In this document: positions 57,550-64,000 of the stretch, in pieces
Layout: every line of letters begins with the position of its first letter
Position numbering within the stretch: position 1 is the first letter of the stretch
DNA from: Gilliamella sp. ESL0443
GTDB lineage: Bacteria > Pseudomonadota > Gammaproteobacteria > Enterobacterales > Orbaceae
Direction of reading: 5' to 3'
Assembly: GCF_019469165.1 (NCBI RefSeq)
Contig: NZ_CP048263.1
Span: 186,001 to 250,000, forward strand
Length of the DNA stretch: 64,000 bases
Program-made: the position numbers and the translations under genes
The notes under the pieces: generated by a model
Database searches by the model: none
Told to the model about the DNA's origin: nothing
The model's input: the letters and a program-made list of their open reading frames with translations, nothing else

Positions 57550-58554
57550 CTATTTTCTCCATCCTAAGGTTTGGCAAGGTAAGTCATAAAGGTGTTGTAA
57601 CTGCTGATCTAATTTCATTAAGGTGATCGAAAAGCCGGACATTTCCAATGAGGTACAAAAATGGCCAATGGCAATATCATGGCTGATTATGCCTCGTGAA
57701 TCGAGTTCAATACCGACTGTTCTGGCAATAATTAACAGTTCGGTATTACTCATTGCACCTAGGTTATTAATCAGTACACACACACGATCATCTCGCACAA
57801 AAGGCAGATCGTCACACAATCTATCTATCATCTCTTTAACTACTTCGTCGGTGGAGGTCATTGTTTGACGGCGTAAACCGGCTTCACCATGAATACCGAT
57901 ACCAATTTCAATTTCGTTATCGGCCAGTTCAAAGTTAAAGTTATTCGACTGAGGCAAAGCGCAACCATTGAGCGCTACACCGATAGTACGTACGTTATTA
58001 TTGGCTTTTGCTACGACTTGATAAAGCTGGTCAAGATCATATTTTTCCAATTGCGCCGCAGCGCCGGCTATTTTATAAAGAAACATAATACCGGCAACGC
58101 CCCGACGATCTGAGATTTTAGAAAGCGGAGCAGAAGCAATATCATCGGTTGCGCGAATGGTTTTGGTGGTTATATTTTCTTCGGCTAAAATTTCGGCGGC
58201 AATATCAAAATTCATCCCGTCCCCGGAATAGTTACCATATAAAAATAGTGCGCCATGACCTTGATGTGTGGCTTTGGTCACTTCAATTATTTGATCAGGC
58301 GAGGGCGAGGTAAACACTTCGCCAAGTGCACAGCCGTCAATGCTACCTTCACCGATAAAGCCGGCAAAAGTTGGCTCGTGACCGCTACCGCCGCCGGAAA
58401 TAACCACAACTTGATCATCTGTGATGTGATTGCCATAAACTGCAAAGTAGTTTGGAATTGCAGTGAGTTTGCCATTATATCCATATACTAAGCCTTGCAT
58501 CACTTCTTGCCTGACATTGTTAGGATCGTTGAGTAATTTTTTAGGTTTGCGCAT
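57550..58554 (-). CDS. dhaK: Dihydroxyacetone kinase subunit DhaK
   Basis: A 334-residue substrate-binding subunit. VISGGGSGHEPTFAGFIGEG is the substrate loop region (about 52-70). The His that binds dihydroxyacetone covalently is His222 in GIGIHGEAGL. VLINNLGAMSNTELL and MSGFSITLMKLD follow. The protein is closer to the DhaK paralogues of sugar-utilisation clusters than to E. coli DhaK (356 residues), and DhaK-type kinases acting on tetruloses are known, so the substrate is open. The frame extends to 58608, but GAGGAA (complement of 58561-58566) supports the ATG at 58554. The 285-bp gap to divergent tcdA holds no gene. Confidence 0.9.
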   Translation of the reverse strand: MRKPKKLLNDPNNVRQEVMQGLVYGYNGKLTAIPNYFAVYGNHITDDQVVVISGGGSGHEPTFAGFIGEGSIDGCALGEVFTSPSPDQIIEVTKATHQGHGALFLYGNYSGDGMNFDIAAEILAEENITTKTIRATDDIASAPLSKISDRRGVAGIMFLYKIAGAAAQLEKYDLDQLYQVVAKANNNVRTIGVALNGCALPQSNNFNFELADNEIEIGIGIHGEAGLRRQTMTSTDEVVKEMIDRLCDDLPFVRDDRVCVLINNLGAMSNTELLIIARTVGIELDSRGIISHDIAIGHFCTSLEMSGFSITLMKLDQQLQHLYDLPCQTLGWRK

Positions 58555-58839
58555 TTGCTTTTCCTCTTTATTAAGCATAATTAACCAGCTATATTTTAGG
58601 AAAAACAAATAATTGAAACGAATACAATTAATGACAAATAATATCCCACTGGTTGCGCATCATCGGGATGTACATTTAAAGTGCCTTGCAAAGCATATAT
58701 TGCAACTTGAGTCCTTGAAAACGAATATATTGACATTATTTATATATAAATTAGTTAGCAAAGCAAATTATCTTTATTATTGGTAAACAAGTTTTTGGAG
58801 TGTTGGGTGTTTGACGATAAGCACCTTCGATAATCAATT

Positions 58840-59634
58840 ATGAAATCAGAATCCTACTTTCAACGTTTTAGCGGTATTGCAAGGCTCTATGGTGAAGCAG
58901 CATTAACGCAATTTTCACAAGCTCATATTTGTGTCATTGGTATTGGTGGTGTTGGGTCATGGGTGGCCGAATCCCTTGCGCGTAGTGGTATTGGGCAAAT
59001 TACCTTAATTGATATGGATGATGTGTGTATCACCAATACTAATCGGCAAATTCATGCGTTAAATACCAATATTGGTAAAGCTAAAACTGCTGTTATGGCT
59101 GAACGAATTTTACAGATCAATCCTCAATGCATCGTCAATGTCATCGATGATTTTATCAGTCCGGATAATGTTGCAAACTATTTAGGGTCGAAACAAAACC
59201 CTCGCTTCAACTTTATTATTGATGCCATTGACAGCGTGCGTGATAAAGCTGCGCTTTTAGCGCACTGCAAGCGAAACAAATTAAAAGTTATCACCATTGG
59301 TGGCGCAGGCGGGCAAAAAGATCCGACCAAAATTAAAATTGCTGATTTAGCCAAAACCGTTCAAGACCCGTTAGCGGCTAAATTGCGTGAGCGCTTAAAA
59401 AATGATTATAAACTCAATAAAGATAGCAAAGGTAAGTATGCCATTGCGTGCGTCTTTTCGACTGAGCAGTTAACTTATCCAGCTCAAAATGGTCAGGTTT
59501 GTTCCACTAAAAGCCAAGCTGAAGGTAGTAAGAAAATGGATTGTCAGTCCGGATTTGGCGCTATTACTACCGTGACAGCGACTTTTGGTTTTGTGGCGGT
59601 GAGTTATGTATTAGATAAGTTAATTAATGTTTGA
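58840..59634 (+). CDS. tcdA: tRNA threonylcarbamoyladenosine dehydratase TcdA
   Basis: A 264-residue E1-like enzyme (E. coli TcdA/CsdL 268) that cyclises t6A37 of tRNAs to ct6A, using ATP. ICVIGIGGVGSWVAESLARSGIG is the nucleotide fold. DMDDVCITNTNRQIHAL, IDAIDSVRDKAALLAHCK and TIGGAGGQKDPTKIKIADL follow, and the C-terminus has GFGAITTVTATFGFVA. Cysteines in MDCQSGF and VCSTKSQ fit the family. It is divergent from dhaK and unrelated to that operon by function. Confidence 0.94.
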   Translation: MKSESYFQRFSGIARLYGEAALTQFSQAHICVIGIGGVGSWVAESLARSGIGQITLIDMDDVCITNTNRQIHALNTNIGKAKTAVMAERILQINPQCIVNVIDDFISPDNVANYLGSKQNPRFNFIIDAIDSVRDKAALLAHCKRNKLKVITIGGAGGQKDPTKIKIADLAKTVQDPLAAKLRERLKNDYKLNKDSKGKYAIACVFSTEQLTYPAQNGQVCSTKSQAEGSKKMDCQSGFGAITTVTATFGFVAVSYVLDKLINV

Positions 59635-59739
59635 TTTTTAATTTAATTTAGCTAAAGAAACAATTTTGCTTCCTTTAGCTAATTAATTATATTTTTTTAA
59701 AATCTTCAAATTTAATTCGCTTAAAGTAATAATAAATTT

Positions 59740-59756
59740 TGTTCTTTTAAAGAACA
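59740..59756. promoter_or_regulatory. Inverted repeat upstream of adhE
   Basis: TGTTCTTT (59740-59747) and AAAGAACA (59749-59756) form an 8-bp inverted repeat around one T, about 140 bp before the adhE start in a 263-bp gene-free stretch. It is a candidate operator. It does not match the Rex or FNR consensus. Confidence 0.45.
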
Positions 59757-59897
59757 TTCATTTTTTGTTAAATATCTTATTGTATTAAGTAAAAAACTGA
59801 TTTACGATATTCCACAATTTCGTTTTGCTATTATAAATATGTTCAAGGAAGACGCCAAACGATCCAAGTTTATTTTTTAATTTTCAAGGAGAAATCT

Positions 59898-62609
59898 ATG
59901 GCAGTAACCAATATGAATGAGTTAAATGAGTTAATGACTCGAGTGAAAAAAGCTCAAGAAACTTATTCTACTTATACTCAAGAGCAAGTTGATAAAATCT
60001 TCGTAGCAGCAGCAACAGCTGCAGCCGCAGCTCGAATTCCTCTTGCACAGCAAGCTGTTGCTGAATCAGGAATGGGAATTGTTGAAGATAAAGTTATCAA
60101 AAACCTATTTGCTGCTGAGTATATTCTTAATAAATATCGCAATGATAAGACTTGTGGTGTTGTTGCTGAAAATGAGCCATATGGCACTATCACTGTAGCT
60201 GAACCATTAGGGATTATTTGTGGTATCGTTCCAACTACAAACCCAACATCAACAGCGATTTTTAAATCACTAATTAGTTTAAAAACTCGTAATGCTATCG
60301 TATTTTCACCTCATCCTCGCGCTAAAAAATCTACCATTGAAGCAGCTCGAATTGTGCTAAATGCTGCAATTAAAGCTGGTGCTCCAAAAGATATTATTGG
60401 TTGGATTGATGAACCATCTATCGAATTATCTAATGCATTGATGCATCATGATAATGTGTCTGCTATCTTAGCTACTGGTGGTCCAGGTATGGTTAAAGCA
60501 GCTTACAGTTCTGGTAAACCAGCATTAGGTGTTGGAGCAGGTAATACTCCTGTAATAATTGATGAAACAGCTGACTTAAAACGTGCCGTTGCATCAGTGT
60601 TGATGTCTAAAACATTTGATAACGGTATGATTTGTGCTTCAGAACAAGCTATTGTTGTTGTTGATTCTGTCTATGACGAAGTTCGTAATTTATTAAAACA
60701 ATATGGCGCTTATATTTTAAATGCTAAGGAAACCAAAGCAGTACAAGGTATTATCTTAAATGATAAAGGAGCCTTAAATGCTAATATCGTTGGTCAACCA
60801 GCAACTAAAATTGCTGAATTAGCTGGATTTAAAGCGCCTGCAGGTGCAAAAGTGCTTGTTGGTGAAGTGAGTAAAGTTGACTTATCGGAACCATTTGCTC
60901 ATGAAAAACTTTCTCCAACTTTAGCTATGTTTAAAGCAAAAGATTTCAATGAAGCAGTAGATAAAGCTGAAAAATTAGTTGAAATGGGCGGTATGGGTCA
61001 TACCTCTGTGCTTTATACTGACCAAGATAGCAATCGTGATCGTATTGCTTACTTTGGTAGTAAAATGAAAACATGTCGTATTTTAATTAATCAACCAGCT
61101 GCTCATGGTGGTATTGGTGATTTATATAACTTTGATTTAGCGCCATCTTTAACACTAGGATGTGGTTCTTGGGGTGGTAACTCGGTCTCAGAAAATGTCG
61201 GTCCGAAACACTTAATCAACAAGAAAACAATCGCTAAGAGAGCAGAAAACATGTTATGGCACAAATTACCAAGTTCTATCTATTTTAAACGTGGCTCACT
61301 TCCAGTTGCTTTAAATGAAGTAATTGAACAAGGTGCCAAACGCGTATTTTTAGTAACCGATAAATTCTTATTTAACAATGGTTACTCAAAACAAATTACC
61401 GATCAACTTGAAGAACGTGGTGTAATTTGTGAAACTTTCTTTGATGTTGAAGCAGACCCAACATTAAGTGTTGTTCGTAAAGGTACTGACTCAATGATAG
61501 CATTCCAACCGGATACTGTTATTGCTTTAGGTGGTGGTTCTCCAATGGATGCCGCAAAAATTATGTGGGTACTTTATGAACATCCAGAAACAAAATTTGA
61601 TGAATTAGCATTGCGCTTTATGGATATCCGTAAACGTACTTGTCATTTCCCTAATATGGGTAAAAAAGCCAAATTAATTTGTGTGACAACTACTTCTGGT
61701 ACTGGTTCTGAAGTTACACCGTTTGCGGTAGTAACAGATGATGCAACTGGCCAAAAATATCCATTAGCTGATTATGCAATTACACCAAATATGGCAATTG
61801 TTGATGCTAACTTAGTAATGAATATGCCTAAATCACTTTGTGCTGCAGGTGGTTATGATGCGGTAACTCATGCCTTAGAAGCTTATGTGTCAATTATGGC
61901 AAGCGAGTTCTCTGATGGACAAGCATTACAAGCATTGAGCATATTGAAAGCATATCTACCTACAAGCTATAAAGAAGGGGCTAAAAACCCAGTTGCTCGT
62001 GAAAAAGTGCATAGTGCTGCAACGTTAGCTGGTGTTGCATTTGCTCAAGCATTTTTAGGTGTTTGTCACTCTATGGCTCATAAAATTGGTGCTGCATTCC
62101 ATATCCCTCATGGTGTGGCAAATGCAATGCTGATTAGTAATGTTGTTCGCTTCAATGCAACAGATAAACCAACTAAACAAGGTACGTTTAGCCAATATGG
62201 TTATCCTCAAGCCGTTAGACGTTATGCTGAAATTGCTGACCACTTAGGCTTAACTGCTGCATCAGATAAAGATGAGAAGAAAGTTGAAAAATTAATTGGT
62301 TGGTTAGATCAATTAAGAAAAGATCTTGAAATTCCATTCTCTATTAAAGAGTTTGGTATTGATGAAAAAGCTTTCTTAGCTCAAGTTGACCAACTTGCAG
62401 TTGATGCATTTGATGATCAATGTACAGGTGCTAACCCTCGTTATCCTTTAATTGCAGAATTGAAACAAATTCTACTTGATACTTATTACGGTCGTGCATA
62501 TCAAGATAAAGGTGATATCAGTGAAGACGTAGCAGTACATACAGCAGCTAAAGGTGTTGCTTCAACTAAGAAAAAAGCAACGACTAAAAAAGCAACAAAA
62601 AAGAAATAA
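59898..62609 (+). CDS. adhE: Bifunctional acetaldehyde-CoA/alcohol dehydrogenase
   Basis: A 903-residue AdhE (E. coli 891) that converts acetyl-CoA to ethanol in fermentation and forms spirosomes. The aldehyde dehydrogenase half (about 1-440) has the catalytic Cys in DNGMICASEQAIVVVD. A linker leads to the iron-dependent alcohol dehydrogenase half (about 450-870), with ALGGGSPMDAAKIMW, TSGTGSEVTPFAVV and iron ligands in GGYDAVTHALEAY, GVCHSMAHKIGAAFHIPHG. The C-terminal tail is very Lys-rich (ASTKKKATTKKATKKK); E. coli AdhE also has a Lys/Ala-rich tail. AAGGAG precedes the ATG. Codon bias indicates high expression. Confidence 0.97.
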   Translation: MAVTNMNELNELMTRVKKAQETYSTYTQEQVDKIFVAAATAAAAARIPLAQQAVAESGMGIVEDKVIKNLFAAEYILNKYRNDKTCGVVAENEPYGTITVAEPLGIICGIVPTTNPTSTAIFKSLISLKTRNAIVFSPHPRAKKSTIEAARIVLNAAIKAGAPKDIIGWIDEPSIELSNALMHHDNVSAILATGGPGMVKAAYSSGKPALGVGAGNTPVIIDETADLKRAVASVLMSKTFDNGMICASEQAIVVVDSVYDEVRNLLKQYGAYILNAKETKAVQGIILNDKGALNANIVGQPATKIAELAGFKAPAGAKVLVGEVSKVDLSEPFAHEKLSPTLAMFKAKDFNEAVDKAEKLVEMGGMGHTSVLYTDQDSNRDRIAYFGSKMKTCRILINQPAAHGGIGDLYNFDLAPSLTLGCGSWGGNSVSENVGPKHLINKKTIAKRAENMLWHKLPSSIYFKRGSLPVALNEVIEQGAKRVFLVTDKFLFNNGYSKQITDQLEERGVICETFFDVEADPTLSVVRKGTDSMIAFQPDTVIALGGGSPMDAAKIMWVLYEHPETKFDELALRFMDIRKRTCHFPNMGKKAKLICVTTTSGTGSEVTPFAVVTDDATGQKYPLADYAITPNMAIVDANLVMNMPKSLCAAGGYDAVTHALEAYVSIMASEFSDGQALQALSILKAYLPTSYKEGAKNPVAREKVHSAATLAGVAFAQAFLGVCHSMAHKIGAAFHIPHGVANAMLISNVVRFNATDKPTKQGTFSQYGYPQAVRRYAEIADHLGLTAASDKDEKKVEKLIGWLDQLRKDLEIPFSIKEFGIDEKAFLAQVDQLAVDAFDDQCTGANPRYPLIAELKQILLDTYYGRAYQDKGDISEDVAVHTAAKGVASTKKKATTKKATKKK

Positions 62610-62634
62610 TTTAACACATTATTTTTGATTAAAT

Positions 62635-62670
62635 AAAAACCTGAAATAGTCTATATTTCAGGTTTTTTTT
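62635..62670 (+). terminator. Rho-independent terminator of adhE
   Basis: CCTGAAATA (62640-62648) pairs with TATTTCAGG (62654-62662) around a short loop. The stem is flanked by As and followed by eight Ts. Confidence 0.94.
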
Positions 62671-62720
62671 ATATTTTTGATTTTTTTTTAAGCAAACAAT
62701 AAAAAAAATGTTTTTTTTGC

Positions 62721-62754
62721 TTGCAAGGTTAAATGTTCTAGTCCATAATGCGCA
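62721..62754 (+). promoter_or_regulatory. Promoter of the tRNA-tuf operon
   Basis: TTGCAA (62721-62726) and CATAAT (62744-62749) are 17 bp apart. A GC-rich discriminator, GCGC, follows directly (62750-62754), as expected for growth-rate and stringent control. The first tRNA starts at 62763. Confidence 0.82.
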
Positions 62755-62762
62755 GCACTTAG

Positions 62763-62838
<76 letters not shown>

Positions 62839-62870
62839 TTTTCCTAAGTAAATAGTTTATAATGATTCGG

Positions 62871-62955
<85 letters not shown>

Positions 62956-63010
62956 TTATCTAACATTAGCAATTGCTAATTGAAGCATTTAGGTAGCCGA
63001 GTTTGAACAT

Positions 63011-63085
<75 letters not shown>

Positions 63086-63088
63086 ATT

Positions 63089-63164
63089 GCTGATATAGCT
63101 CAGTTGGTAGAGCGCACCCTTGGTAAGGGTGAGGTCGGCAGTTCAAATCTGCCTATCAGCACCA
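63089..63164 (+). tRNA. tRNA-Thr(GGT)
   Basis: A 76-nt tRNA with acceptor GCTGATA/TATCAGC, the anticodon loop TTGGTAA (anticodon GGT), the T-arm GGCAGTTCAAATCTGCC and encoded CCA. It starts 3 nt after tRNA-Gly and is the last tRNA before tuf. Confidence 0.97.
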
Positions 63165-63346
63165 TTCTTGTTACTTTCCTAAACTTCTAAAAAAATTATA
63201 TTTGATAGCTTTAAAGCTTGTCACTAGATGGCTTTATCTGTTATTATGCAAAGCTAATTTTAAATTAGTATTATGTTAAAACTAAATATGATACTTGGTT
63301 AATGTGGTGATTCACCACCGATTTGTATTACATTGAGGGACTATAA

Positions 63347-64000
<654 letters not shown>

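Noticed and set aside
59898..62609. Lysine-rich C-terminal tail of AdhE as a novel domain
   Set aside because: E. coli AdhE also ends in a Lys/Ala-rich tail, so this looks like ordinary variation.

Overview
The window comes from an AT-rich gammaproteobacterium. Several gene neighbourhoods match enterobacterial order: rpiA divergent from argP, hemE-yjaG-hupA, glyQS, envC-yibQ, xerD-dsbC-recJ, and the tRNA-Thr/Tyr/Gly/Thr genes ahead of tuf. Low GC together with this order and fermentative, PTS-rich gene content suggests Orbaceae (Gilliamella-like insect-gut bacteria). That assignment is inference from gene content and was not tested by a search.

Positions 1-27700 are mainly housekeeping. They hold rpiA (partial), argP, hemE, yjaG and hupA; ybaK, a YciC-like membrane protein and glyQS; envC and yibQ (cell division and envelope); rapZ, rdgB, rluA, dsbB and rluC; a histidine phosphatase; bepA; a lipoprotein phosphatase; proS; a small orphan gene; serine deaminase; mpl; the xerD-dsbC-recJ operon; and a Pr6Pr membrane protein overlapping grxB.

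Positions 27700-44300 are accessory and metabolic. A LacD-type aldolase is divergent from an MHS-family transporter. A six-gene operon follows, holding a peptide/opine-type ABC transporter, a glyoxalase-like protein and proC. It is divergent from adhP, with a repeated 11-bp motif in the gap. An APC amino-acid permease and a rimL gene broken by two single-base lesions come next. Last is an ascorbate-type PTS operon divergent from a LacI-type regulator, with a perfect operator-like palindrome between them.

Positions 44300-49700 hold tRNA-Pro, tgt, queA flanked by two LoiP-type M48 lipoproteases, and alaA. Positions 49800-58600 form a second accessory block: an ACT-domain protein with its DUF711 partner, then a galactitol-type PTS (IIA, IIB, IIC), a PRD-containing PTS-responsive regulator and a class II aldolase, with convergent dhaL-dhaK. 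This reads as a candidate sugar or polyol utilisation system ending in dihydroxyacetone-type intermediates. A possible RNA pseudoknot lies directly in front of the regulator gene. The window ends with tcdA, adhE, four tRNA genes and the start of tuf.

No insertion sequence, prophage, CRISPR array or rRNA was seen. The best candidates for something not yet described are the PTS/aldolase/DhaKL block with its RNA element, the ABC-glyoxalase-ProC operon, and the regulatory repeats ahead of adhP.
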